A stretch of 53,863 bases of DNA from Acidimicrobiia bacterium (GTDB taxonomy: Bacteria; Actinomycetota; Acidimicrobiia; Spongiisociales; UBA5794), in contig JASJEG010000004.1 of the NCBI GenBank assembly GCA_030064765.1, positions 1-53,863 on the forward strand, written 5' to 3'. Positions within the stretch are counted from its first letter, which is position 1. Each line of letters begins with the position of its first letter. Positions 25,571 to 33,033 of the stretch are shown piece by piece. The translations under genes and the position numbers were made by a program. Under the pieces are notes generated by a model, which had not been told where the DNA came from, did no database searches, and saw only the letters and a program-made list of their open reading frames with translations.

Positions 25571-25933
25571 CTAGGTGCGCTTGGCCAGTGCGGACTCTGC
25601 GGCACGACGGAGATCGTCGGGCCGGAAAGGCATCTTGACTACCGCATCGACGCCTGCTTCTTCGATCGTCTGAATGGACTTCTCGCGAGTGTCGGTCGTG
25701 ATCGCCACGATCGCCGGCCGGTTGGACCGGGCAAGCAGTCGCTCCACAATGCCGAGACCAATTGTGAATGGCTGATACATGCCGATCACTACGAGATCGG
25801 CTTCCTTGAATCCACCCAGTCGCTGTGGGCTGTGGGGTAGCCGCTGGCTCTCGAACTCGCTGCCGAGATCGCGGAAACACGTCTCGATGAGACGTCCCAG
25901 CACAGCGGAGTCTTCGATTATCAGCACACGCAT
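25571..25933 (-). CDS. Stand-alone receiver-domain protein lacking the phospho-acceptor Asp
   Basis: About 120 residues forming a single CheY-like receiver fold. beta-1 is MRVLIIEDSAV with the acidic pair Glu7/Asp8; beta-3 is ADLVVIGMYQPF, where the usual phospho-accepting Asp is Gly51; beta-4 is IVAITTDT; beta-5 is VVKMPFRPDDL with the conserved Lys. The acidic pocket, Thr and Lys remain but the acceptor is gone, so it is probably a phosphorylation-independent pseudo-receiver. The start is 25933 or an in-frame ATG at 25945. It is the only receiver protein in the window and lies 3.8 kb from three orphan kinases and 0.9 kb from flhB. A 5-bp hairpin (25958-25972) sits in its leader. Confidence 0.8.
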   Translation of the reverse strand: MRVLIIEDSAVLGRLIETCFRDLGSEFESQRLPHSPQRLGGFKEADLVVIGMYQPFTIGLGIVERLLARSNRPAIVAITTDTREKSIQTIEEAGVDAVVKMPFRPDDLRRAAESALAKRT

Positions 25934-26157
25934 CTGATATTCCATCCGTGGAAACTGACACCTTCTTGGTGTAGATAGCTTCCCTAAATCAAGCACACTC
26001 CGTTGCATTCTTATAGTCGAATGTATGCATTATGCCCGGAAAATGGCCATGTTGCACTTATCTGCGAGCTACAAATGACCAGGCAAAATGTGGCTTCCTC
26101 ATTGCATATTCTGTCAGTTCTTCGTCCCGACGGGTGAGCGGCAGTACTCTTATATGC

Positions 26158-26661
26158 ATGAGTAACTATGACTTCGTCTTGGGTCTGCGTGCGATACGTG
26201 GCTACGGAGAGCAGCCAGTTTCTTCCGAGCACATGACCGCAATCCTGGAAGCAGCCCGCTGGACCGGCTCCGCGAAGAACCGACAGGACTGGGCGTTTGT
26301 GGTCGTGACCGAACGCGAGCAACTCGAGAGGGTTGCCACCTGTGGCCACTACACCGACCCGGTCAGGAACTCGGCCGCCACCATCGTGATCGTGGAAGAG
26401 CCCGGCGGATACGAGTTCGACTCCGGCCGGGTTGCCCAGAACATCATGCTGGCCGCCAAGGCGTTGGGTGTTGCCTCGTGCCCGATCACGCTCCACCACA
26501 GCGATCGGGTGAGCGAGGTGCTCCACCTGGCTGAGGGTCGATCGTGCCGTTACGCGGTAGCGCTCGGCTACCCGCTACCGGGAGCTGAGCCGGCAGTCCT
26601 GGGGGGTCGCAAACCTCTCGCCGACCTGGTGCACTGGCAGACCTACGGGGGTAGCCGCTAG
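26158..26661 (+). CDS. Small nitroreductase-family flavoprotein
   Basis: A 167-residue protein of the nitroreductase fold. It has LRAIRGYGEQPVSSEHMTAILEAARWTGSAKNRQDWAFVVV (FMN-contacting Arg/Ser/Asn region), then AATIVIVEEPG and a helix FDSGRVAQNIMLAAKALGVASCPI, and the C-terminal GYP...GGRKPLADLVHW. It is close to the short F420- or FMN-linked nitroreductases of actinobacteria. Start at the ATG at 26158: the longer open frame has no ribosome-binding site, and TACTCT (26145-26150) lies 7 nt upstream, so the transcript may be leaderless. The upstream gap (26009-26157) is AT-rich with no other signal seen. Confidence 0.8.
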   Translation: MSNYDFVLGLRAIRGYGEQPVSSEHMTAILEAARWTGSAKNRQDWAFVVVTEREQLERVATCGHYTDPVRNSAATIVIVEEPGGYEFDSGRVAQNIMLAAKALGVASCPITLHHSDRVSEVLHLAEGRSCRYAVALGYPLPGAEPAVLGGRKPLADLVHWQTYGGSR

Positions 26662-26710
26662 CTCTCGTAGCAACGGCCCGATTCTGCCGTTCGTCGCCCC
26701 GAATCAACCC

Positions 26711-26737
26711 TTACCTCTGCCGCTTCTCTGCCGACAG
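26711..26737 (+). promoter_or_regulatory. Sigma-28-like promoter of the flhB-flhA operon
   Basis: TTAC (26711-26714), 15 bp, GCCGACAG (26730-26737). About 66 nt separate it from the flhB start. Confidence 0.65.
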
Positions 26738-26803
26738 TGACCCAGGCCGAAGGAACGGCTGCATCGCCAATGGAATGGCTTGGATTGACGACCGGAGTCG
26801 GAA

Positions 26804-27850
26804 TTGAGCCGTTCCCAGGATCGGACAGAGAAGCCAACTGAGCGACGGAAGCGAGAAGCGCGTCGCGAAGGTCGTGTTGCCAAGTCCCAAGAGGTAGGCG
26901 TTGCCCTCTCCATGGTCATGCTCGTGTTGGCACTGCGCTTCCTGGCTCCCGCAGCAGCCGCCCAGATCGCAGATCGAGCGCGAGCCATCTTCGCCATTTC
27001 CGGAAGAGCCACCTTCAGCCCCGAAATCGGCTCTCACGTCATCGGGATGATCATGGTCGGGCTCGTGCCGGTTCTGCTCGCTGCGACCGTCTTCGGAGTT
27101 GCGGGTGGCGTTGGCCAGGTCGGCTTGACGCTGGCCCCGAAAGCCGCCAAGCCCAAGCTCTCCAACCTTTCGCTGAAGAAGGGCCTCAATCGATTCAAGC
27201 CGTCGGTGTTCATGTGGGAGCTGGTCAAGGCTGTGGGCAAGGTGGGTTTGCTCGTTGCCTTCATCTGGGGCCCGCTCATGGCCTGGATGGATCGTCTCGG
27301 CGAGCCGCTTGGCATCGTCGATGCGATCAGCTTCACCGGTGACCAGGTCTGGCAGATCGTGTTGCGGGCTGCGGGTTTGGCGGTCGTGATTGCCGGTTCT
27401 GACTATGCGGTCAATCGAATCCGGCACAACAAAGAGATGAAGATGACCAAGCAAGAAATGCGCGAGGAGTTCAAGAGCTCCGAGGGTGACCCGATGGTCC
27501 GCGCCGCTCGCCGGCAGCGTGCTCGGGAGATGAGCCGCAACCGCATGATCTTCGACGTTGCGCACGCCGACGTAGTAGTCACCAACCCGACCCGACTCGC
27601 GATTGCCCTCAAGTACGACCCGGATGAGGTCGCCCCCCGGATTGTCGCTAAGGGAGCAGGCAAGATCGCCGCCAAGATTCGCCGTGAGGCTCGCCGCAAC
27701 GGGGTGCCTCTCATCGAGAACAAGCCGCTGGCCCGCACGCTCTACCGCAAAGTCAAGGTCGGCGGGTTTGTGCCGGCCAACCTGTTCGAGGCCGTTGCCG
27801 CCGTGCTGGCCGTCGCCTACCGCCGTCGTCCACGTAGGAGAGTCGCATGA
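26804..27850 (+). CDS. flhB: Flagellar export apparatus switch protein FlhB
   Basis: A 348-residue FlhB. It has the basic cytoplasmic N-terminus DRTEKPTERRKREARREGRVAKSQEV, four transmembrane segments (about 33-50, 80-103, 140-162, 182-200), and the cytoplasmic FlhB-C domain with the autocleavage site. The usual NPTH reads NPTR here (residues 261-264), so the cleavage Asn-Pro remains while the His is replaced by Arg. FlhB cleavage switches export from hook to filament substrates. The start is a TTG with GGAG about 8 nt upstream. The stop overlaps flhA (ATGA). First gene of an operon under a sigma-28-like promoter. Confidence 0.95.
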   Translation: MSRSQDRTEKPTERRKREARREGRVAKSQEVGVALSMVMLVLALRFLAPAAAAQIADRARAIFAISGRATFSPEIGSHVIGMIMVGLVPVLLAATVFGVAGGVGQVGLTLAPKAAKPKLSNLSLKKGLNRFKPSVFMWELVKAVGKVGLLVAFIWGPLMAWMDRLGEPLGIVDAISFTGDQVWQIVLRAAGLAVVIAGSDYAVNRIRHNKEMKMTKQEMREEFKSSEGDPMVRAARRQRAREMSRNRMIFDVAHADVVVTNPTRLAIALKYDPDEVAPRIVAKGAGKIAAKIRREARRNGVPLIENKPLARTLYRKVKVGGFVPANLFEAVAAVLAVAYRRRPRRRVA

Positions 27851-29892
27851 GGCGCTCGTCGATAGTCGTCCCGCTTTCGCTCATTGGAGTGATCATGATG
27901 ATGATCATTCCGATCTCGGCGACTGTTCTCGACACGATGCTGGCTGCGAACATCACGATCGCCGTGCTCGTGCTGCTCGGAGTCATCCTGCTCTCCGACA
28001 GTCTCGACTTCTCGGTCTTTCCGTCGCTGCTGCTCGTCACCACGCTGGCCCGACTGGCTCTCAACGTGTCCTCCACCCGGCTGATCCTGCTCGACGGCAA
28101 CGCCGGCAAAGTCATTGATACCTTCGGCAACTTCGTCATCGGCAGTTCGGTCATAGTTGGTCTCGTCGTATTCCTGATCCTGATCGTGATCCAGTTCGTC
28201 GTCATCACCAACGGTGCCACCAGGGTGGCCGAGGTCGCTGCCCGGTTCACATTGGACGCCATGCCCGGCAAGCAGATGGCGATCGATGCCGATCTCGGTG
28301 CGGGGCTGATCGACGAGGCGCAGGCCAAGGAGCAGCGGAAGCGCATCGCCACCGAGGCAGACTTCTACGGGGCGATGGACGGTGCCGCCAAGTTCGTCAA
28401 GGGCGATGCCATCGCCAGCATCATCATCGTTGTGATCAACCTATTCGGCGGCCTCGCCGTCGGCATGGGCTCCCTCGGCATGAACTTCTCCGAGGCCGTC
28501 AACACGTTCTCCCTACTGTCGGTCGGCGACGGTCTGGTCAGCCAGATCCCGGCACTGCTGATCTCCATCTCCACCGGTCTGCTGGTCACCAGGGTCGGAG
28601 CCGAAGAGGACATCGGCGCAGAGATCGGGTCCCAGCTGCTCGGCAACGCCCGCGCCCTTCGCTTCGGCGGGCTCGCCGTGGCCGGTCTCGGCATGCTCCC
28701 GGGGCTTCCCAAGATCCCGTTCCTCACTCTGGCGGCAATTCTGTTCTTCGCCGGCAGCCGCCGGGCGGCGCTCGACGATCGTGATCGAGAGAAGCCGGAG
28801 GAGGCTCCTGAGGTCACGCTCGATCCTGATGACCCCGAAGCCCTCATGGGCGAGATGCGGGTCGAACCTCTCGAGCTCAGGCTCTCCTACGACATCCTCG
28901 ATCTGATTGATCCGAGCAAGAACGGTGACCTCCTCGACCGGGTCAAGTCATTGCGCAGGCAGATAGCAATGGAACTAGGTGTGGTCATGCCGTTCGTCCG
29001 AACGCGTGACGACGTTTCGCTCCCTCCGGCCACGTACAGCATCGTGCTGCGCGGCACCGAGGTGGGGCGGGGCACCGCTCCACAGGATCAGATCCTGGCC
29101 CTGCCGCTGGGCGACGGCGAAGAATTGCGCGCCCTGGGCGGGACCGAGACCATTGAGCCGGTCTTTGGCCTCAAGGCCTTCTGGGTTCCCGAGTCGGCCC
29201 GTGCCTCGGCAGCCGCCACCGGAGCCACTGCAGTGGATCGGTCGTCGGTCATCGTCACCCACATCGCCGAGGTCGTTCGCGCCAATGCCGCTTCTCTGCT
29301 CAGCCGCCAGGATGTCCAGTCACTCGTCGACGGACTGCGGTACGAGGAGCCCATCCTCGCCAACGAGGTTTCCACCGAGGCGCTGCCACTCGGCCTGCTT
29401 CACAGCGTCCTCCGCAAACTGCTCGAGGACAGGGTTTCGATCCGGGACCTGGGTCCCATCGTCGAGTCCGTTTCCAACCGGGCTGCCGAAACCCGCTCCG
29501 CCGAACAGCTGGCCACCGCCGCCCGGGTTGCCGTGGGAAGGTCGATTGTCGCCCGGATTTCCCCAGACGGCCGGCTCATGGTGATGACGCTGGCCCCGAG
29601 CCTGGAAGCCGCCATGCACGAATCGCTGCGCGAGGTGGATGGAACAACCTTCATCGTCATGGATCCCGCCAAGCTCGATGTTGTCCGCATCGACGTCGAT
29701 CACCTGGCGGGCGAAGCCGCCCGCGCCCAGCGCCCCGCCGCCCTCGTCGTCGGTCAGGCCCTGCGCGGCCCGCTGACCAAGACCCTCCGCGGTATGGGGC
29801 TCGATGTACCCGTACTTGCCTATCCGGAATTGCCCCCCGATGTTGAACTCGAACCAATTGGAGTCATAGGAGCCGCCCTTGCCAATGCTTGA
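27847..29892 (+). CDS. flhA: Flagellar export gate protein FlhA
   Basis: A 681-residue FlhA. The N-terminal membrane domain has eight predicted helices and the conserved FHIPEP-type cytoplasmic loop region (AARFTLDAMPGKQMAIDADLGAGLIDE, about residues 125-170). A linker and the large cytoplasmic FlhA-C ring domain follow (PLELRLSYDILDLIDP to the C-terminus). It forms the nonameric gate that receives chaperone-substrate complexes and engages FlhB. It overlaps flhB (ATGA), and its last 8 nt overlap the next gene. Confidence 0.97.
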   Translation: MRRSSIVVPLSLIGVIMMMIIPISATVLDTMLAANITIAVLVLLGVILLSDSLDFSVFPSLLLVTTLARLALNVSSTRLILLDGNAGKVIDTFGNFVIGSSVIVGLVVFLILIVIQFVVITNGATRVAEVAARFTLDAMPGKQMAIDADLGAGLIDEAQAKEQRKRIATEADFYGAMDGAAKFVKGDAIASIIIVVINLFGGLAVGMGSLGMNFSEAVNTFSLLSVGDGLVSQIPALLISISTGLLVTRVGAEEDIGAEIGSQLLGNARALRFGGLAVAGLGMLPGLPKIPFLTLAAILFFAGSRRAALDDRDREKPEEAPEVTLDPDDPEALMGEMRVEPLELRLSYDILDLIDPSKNGDLLDRVKSLRRQIAMELGVVMPFVRTRDDVSLPPATYSIVLRGTEVGRGTAPQDQILALPLGDGEELRALGGTETIEPVFGLKAFWVPESARASAAATGATAVDRSSVIVTHIAEVVRANAASLLSRQDVQSLVDGLRYEEPILANEVSTEALPLGLLHSVLRKLLEDRVSIRDLGPIVESVSNRAAETRSAEQLATAARVAVGRSIVARISPDGRLMVMTLAPSLEAAMHESLREVDGTTFIVMDPAKLDVVRIDVDHLAGEAARAQRPAALVVGQALRGPLTKTLRGMGLDVPVLAYPELPPDVELEPIGVIGAALANA

Positions 29893-31174
29893 CACCACCC
29901 CCAATCAATTGACAGTAGAAGCCGAGACCGTTGAGGACGCCCTAGCGGAGATCTCGATGGAGCTCGGCGAGAACGCAGAGATCATGCGTGCCCAGAAGGT
30001 GCATCGCGGTGGTGTCGGTGGCTTCTTCGCCAAGGAGATGGTCCAACTGACCGCTCGCCGCCGCCGCGGCGAGCCGGTACCTCTTCATCGCCCGATCGAG
30101 GGTGGAGGTATTGCCGACGTGCTGGAGCGGATGGCGCAGGATGCCGACGCCGAAGACTCCGACTTCCGCACCGTGCTCACACGGGAGCTGGCAGCCGGGC
30201 CGGATGACACCAGTGGCGACGGCTTTGCAGCAGCAGTCGGCTGGGAAGAGACGGTTGATCCTGCCGATGAGCCCATGTCGGTCGAGGGCCCGGCGAACAG
30301 CGACGCAACTGCCGCCGTCGATTCCGGCGAACAGACCCTGGAGCCGGTCGTCGTAGGACCGGCGCTCCGCAGCAGTGATGCGGTGGCCGTAGTCGACGCC
30401 GGTAGCCCCGCTGCTCCTCCTCTTGATGTGGTCGAGCCCGAGTGTGGCGATGTCGCAACTGCCGAGCCGATCCCGATCGAAGCGATCAGTGCGGCAGCTG
30501 AGCTGAATTGGGAACAGGTCGAACCGGCGGCCACCGTTGATCAGACCGCCTCGGCCGAATCGGCCGCTGCAGAGGAAGTGGGCGATGAGCCCGAACCCAA
30601 AGAGGTAGTTGACGCACCTCCCGGCATGGGCCCGGTGGATTGGAGCACAACTGCACTGCTCCGCCTCGGCCTGCCCGGGCCGGTGATCAGCGCCGTCACC
30701 GGGCTCGATGAGAGCAACGATCTGAGCTGGATCGAAAGAATCGCCGCAACGGTTGCTCCGCATTGCGGTCCACTTCCGAGCGGCGATGTGATCGTTGTCG
30801 GTCCCCATGCCGAGCGGCTCGCCGAGCCACTCGGTCTCCCTCTGGTGAGGGCCGGGGACATGGCTCCTTACGACGGTTCCTTCTGCGCCATGGTCGAGGA
30901 CAGTGCCGAAGACAGGAAGTGGCTCGAATTCGTCAGGGGTGGTCGCGGAATCCACCTGGTCGTTGGCGATGAGCCGTGGCAGGACCTTCTCATCGACGAG
31001 CCCGTTGCGGTCTCCTGGGTGGGCGAGAGCGCAGTCTCGGCTGCTCTCTACCTCGCATTCACCTTGGGAGCGACTCTCGGGTTCGGCACGGTAGACGGAT
31101 TTGTCTCCACGATGGTGCGAGCTCAGCCGACTGATATTGCGCTGGCGATTCGCCGGATTGTGGGGCGGCAATGA
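29885..31174 (+). CDS. FlhF-like protein with a degenerate, P-loop-less C-terminal domain
   Basis: A 429-residue protein. The N-terminal about 60 residues match the FlhF N-domain pattern: LTVEAETVEDALAEISMELGENAEIMRAQKVHRGGVGGFFAKEMVQLTARRR. A long Ala/Asp/Glu/Pro-rich linker runs over about residues 70-240. The C-terminal region begins DWSTTALLRLGLPGPVISAV, like the FlhF NG-domain start. Where the SRP-GTPase P-loop (GxxGxGKTT) should follow, it reads GDVIVVGPHAERLAEPLGLP, with no GK[ST]T, and the DTAGR and TKLD motifs are not seen either. I infer a pseudo-GTPase version of FlhF, which normally directs flagellar placement. It sits where flhF usually does, after flhA; flhG is not in the window. 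Confidence 0.7.
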   Translation: MLDTTPNQLTVEAETVEDALAEISMELGENAEIMRAQKVHRGGVGGFFAKEMVQLTARRRRGEPVPLHRPIEGGGIADVLERMAQDADAEDSDFRTVLTRELAAGPDDTSGDGFAAAVGWEETVDPADEPMSVEGPANSDATAAVDSGEQTLEPVVVGPALRSSDAVAVVDAGSPAAPPLDVVEPECGDVATAEPIPIEAISAAAELNWEQVEPAATVDQTASAESAAAEEVGDEPEPKEVVDAPPGMGPVDWSTTALLRLGLPGPVISAVTGLDESNDLSWIERIAATVAPHCGPLPSGDVIVVGPHAERLAEPLGLPLVRAGDMAPYDGSFCAMVEDSAEDRKWLEFVRGGRGIHLVVGDEPWQDLLIDEPVAVSWVGESAVSAALYLAFTLGATLGFGTVDGFVSTMVRAQPTDIALAIRRIVGRQ

Positions 31175-31416
31175 GCGGTAATCCCATCAACCGGCTGGCC
31201 GCGCTTCTCGGGTTGGTGGCCGTCGGCCTCATTGCATACGGCGTTGTGACCGGTTCCCTCGAGTTGGTCGAGGCAGCGAAACGGGCCGGACTGACCCTAT
31301 TTGCGGTGATTGTGGTCCGCGCGATCGGCAGGGTCGGTTTGTCCGCACTCGCCGGCTCCATGGAGCGAGCCTCCATCGCAGAGCAGCCGCGGCGCCGGGC
31401 AACTGATCAGGTCTAA
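31171..31416 (+). CDS. Small two-helix membrane protein, last gene of the flhB-flhA operon
   Basis: An 81-residue protein with two hydrophobic segments (about residues 9-28 and 40-58: LAALLGLVAVGLIAYGVV and AGLTLFAVIVVRAIG) and a basic tail (QPRRRATDQV). It overlaps the FlhF-like gene by 4 nt (ATGA), so it is genuinely part of the flagellar operon. I do not recognise the family. A role in anchoring the FlhF-like protein or the export gate at the membrane is possible but not shown. Confidence 0.7.
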   Translation: MSGNPINRLAALLGLVAVGLIAYGVVTGSLELVEAAKRAGLTLFAVIVVRAIGRVGLSALAGSMERASIAEQPRRRATDQV

Positions 31417-31420
31417 CCAT

Positions 31421-31647
31421 TCGACAGGTGAGGTGCCGGGGGTCATGGTGCTCGACAACGGCGGTGAGATGCGAGTCTCCAATCGCCCCGGCTCCTCGAT
31501 CCGCTGCCTGGAACAGCCTGCATCCTCGCTCGCAGTGACAGGAGCCACCGCGGGGCAGCAGTCTGTACGGCCAACGGGTCCTGTCGGGAAGTACCTCCTT
31601 GTACCTCGCAGCCCGCATCCTTGCGGACGGACAATCACACCTGTCGA
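31421..31647. ncRNA. Candidate structured RNA in the flhB-A/flgN gap (strand unresolved)
   Basis: The gap at 31417-31758 has no convincing gene. TCGACAGGTG (31421-31430) and CACCTGTCGA (31638-31647) form a 10-bp closing stem. Inside lie a bulged stem 31485-31496/31540-31556, hairpins at 31503-31517 and 31518-31535, GTAC-CTCCTT-GTAC (31591-31604) and CCGCA-TCCT-TGCGG (31613-31626). A further stem at 31571-31587 pairs fully only on the minus strand, through a G-U pair. Minus-strand loops carry AGGA motifs resembling CsrA sites. Positions 31589-31603 are the exact reverse complement of the fliC ribosome-binding site (40491-40505). It could be a minus-strand CsrA-binding RNA or a plus-strand antisense to fliC. 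No promoter is assigned. Confidence 0.4.
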
Positions 31648-31694
31648 CCAGTTCCGGGAGGGTCTAAGCATCCGGGACCGGACTCGCTCACCGC

Positions 31695-31721
31695 TTATTC
31701 GCTACACATCCCTGCCGACAG
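31695..31721 (+). promoter_or_regulatory. Sigma-28-like promoter of the first flgN-like gene
   Basis: TTAT (31695-31698), 15 bp, GCCGACAG (31714-31721). The ATG is at 31759, leaving a leader of about 30 nt. Confidence 0.6.
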
Positions 31722-31758
31722 ATAGGAAAGCCGCAGCCAACCGCGTGCGGAGCAAATC

Positions 31759-32283
31759 ATGACAACCTCAACGAAGCTTCTCATCAATGAGCGGTACATC
31801 GCCCTCGTGGGCGTGCTCAATCGCGAGTTGGTGATCCTGGAACGGTTGGTCTTCAAGCTCACCCAGGCCGAAATGCTGACCCGGGCCGGCGAATCCCGGT
31901 TCCTGGCGAACATCTTCGACGAGATCGACTCAGTCCGTGATGATCTTGGCGCGCTCGAGGTAGCCCGCTCCATGTTGGTCGGTGATGTGACTGCGGCGCT
32001 TGGGCTGGCCAACGACACGCTCACTCTCAGCCAGCTGATTGCGTACGCTCCCGACCTGGCGGTTGAACCGCTCGAAGGCCTGCTGCGGCGAATGGCCGAG
32101 GCCATGGAAGAGGTTGCGGAGCTCAAGGAGATGGGCTCCCGGGCCGTCATGGAGCGCCTCGATCAGATCGAAAGGGCGATGGACCGGGTAGAGCCGGGTG
32201 TGTTCGGACAGGCGGGCTACGACCAGGGTGGGTTTGTCACCGCACCGGTGACGACGTCGTCTCGCTTCGACCTCAACGTCTGA
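31759..32283 (+). CDS. FlgN-like flagellar export chaperone (paralogue A)
   Basis: A 174-residue, mostly alpha-helical protein. The N-terminal helix RELVILERLVFKLTQAEMLTRAGESRFLANIFDEIDSVRDDLGALEVAR aligns well with the protein at 35288-35788 (LLEYLLFKLVSANLVLIADDRRFVGPAIAEVDAVMAEIRRAEDQR). The second half, LTLSQLIAYAPDLAVEPLEGLLRRMAEAMEEVAELKEMGSRAVMERLDQIERAM, is typical of FlgN, which keeps the hook-filament junction proteins FlgK and FlgL soluble. The C-terminal tail is Gly/Thr/Ser-rich and likely disordered. It ends 7 bp from the convergent csrA. Which paralogue serves which substrate is unknown. Confidence 0.75.
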   Translation: MTTSTKLLINERYIALVGVLNRELVILERLVFKLTQAEMLTRAGESRFLANIFDEIDSVRDDLGALEVARSMLVGDVTAALGLANDTLTLSQLIAYAPDLAVEPLEGLLRRMAEAMEEVAELKEMGSRAVMERLDQIERAMDRVEPGVFGQAGYDQGGFVTAPVTTSSRFDLNV

Positions 32284-32290
32284 TCGCCGA

Positions 32291-32524
32291 TTAGCCGGGA
32301 TCCTTGGGTGCGTCCTGAACGGCTTCGCGGATCTTCTCGACATTGGCGATTGCCGACAGGTTCTCTTGCCGGACCTGCTCGTAGATTTCCTCGCGGTAGA
32401 CCTCGACGCTGCGCGGAGCGTCGATCCCGATCCGCACCTGTCCACCCTTTATCTCGATAACGGTGATGACGATGTCTTCACCGACGACAATGGATTCTCC
32501 GGGCCTTCTGGTGAGTACAAGCAT
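32291..32524 (-). CDS. csrA: Carbon storage regulator CsrA (RsmA), RNA-binding
   Basis: A 77-residue CsrA with the full core [51 protein letters not shown]. The RNA-contacting Leu4-Arg6-Arg7 and Arg44-equivalent (APRSVEVYR) regions are conserved. It binds GGA motifs in hairpin loops and usually blocks ribosome binding. In gram-positive flagellar systems it represses flagellin translation and is titrated by FliW. The C-terminal extension beyond residue 60 is about 15 residues. Its start overlaps the fliW stop by one base (TGATG), so CsrA and its antagonist are translated together. Confidence 0.97.
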   Translation of the reverse strand: MLVLTRRPGESIVVGEDIVITVIEIKGGQVRIGIDAPRSVEVYREEIYEQVRQENLSAIANVEKIREAVQDAPKDPG

Positions 32525-32958
32525 CAGGCCCCCGGCAATTCGATCGGCGTACGGGTTGAGTAGTCGGTGCCGGTGAGCACGAGCTGACGGCCCTTGCGGG
32601 TCTTGACGTTGACGACAAACGGGCCGAGCAGGTTCAGGAATATCTCCCGGGTTTCGCTGTCGATCGTGACCGGAACAAACAAGATCGCATCATCGGCCGT
32701 TTCCAGCTCCAACTCCGCTTGCTCCACATCGGACAGGACCGGCGCATAGTCGGGGAAGAACAGCCAGGGCACGCACACGATCATCGAGATATCGATGTTG
32801 TCGAGGCTCTGCAACTGCTGGAAGGCCCCGTCCTCCCGGAGTTCGACGATCACGAATCGTTCGAGATCGGGAAGGCCGGGAAGGCCGTCCGGGAAGTGGA
32901 GTGCCTTCTCGAAGAGGTCGCTCGCCTCGGCGGCGTCGGCGCTGGATTGCTCGGTCAT
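32524..32958 (-). CDS. fliW: Flagellar assembly factor FliW (CsrA antagonist)
   Basis: A 144-residue FliW with [19 protein letters not shown] near the N-terminus, [23 protein letters not shown] in the centre, and [37 protein letters not shown]. FliW binds flagellin or CsrA in a partner switch: secreted flagellin frees FliW, which then removes CsrA from the flagellin leader. The N-terminus ([10 protein letters not shown]) is a short acidic extension. It follows flgL by 75 bp in the same direction and overlaps csrA, giving the order flgN-flgK-flgL-fliW-csrA known from Bacillus. Confidence 0.97.
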   Translation of the reverse strand: MTEQSSADAAEASDLFEKALHFPDGLPGLPDLERFVIVELREDGAFQQLQSLDNIDISMIVCVPWLFFPDYAPVLSDVEQAELELETADDAILFVPVTIDSETREIFLNLLGPFVVNVKTRKGRQLVLTGTDYSTRTPIELPGA

Positions 32959-33033
32959 CGCTCACAGCCTAATCCAGTACGACAGCGCCCTCGTGTCAGA
33001 TACATACGTCGGGGACCACGGAAGAGGAGGCGA

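Noticed and set aside
31229-31671. Minus-strand open frames across the same gap
   Set aside because: They overlap the 81-residue membrane protein gene and have no ribosome-binding site or domain. The minus strand is better explained, if at all, as RNA.
31417-31758. Known RNA classes (RNase P, tmRNA, SRP RNA, c-di-GMP riboswitches) in the structured gap
   Set aside because: I could not find the conserved sequence signatures of any of these by eye; an Infernal/Rfam scan would settle it.
31445-31762. An open plus-strand frame of about 105 codons in the flhB-A/flgN gap whose TGA overlaps the flgN-like ATG
   Set aside because: Its first about 22 codons have GC-rich third positions, but the signal fades. 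It has no proper ribosome-binding site and no recognisable domain, and it runs through the sigma-28-like promoter and the hairpins. A real small coupled gene is not fully excluded; conservation analysis would decide.
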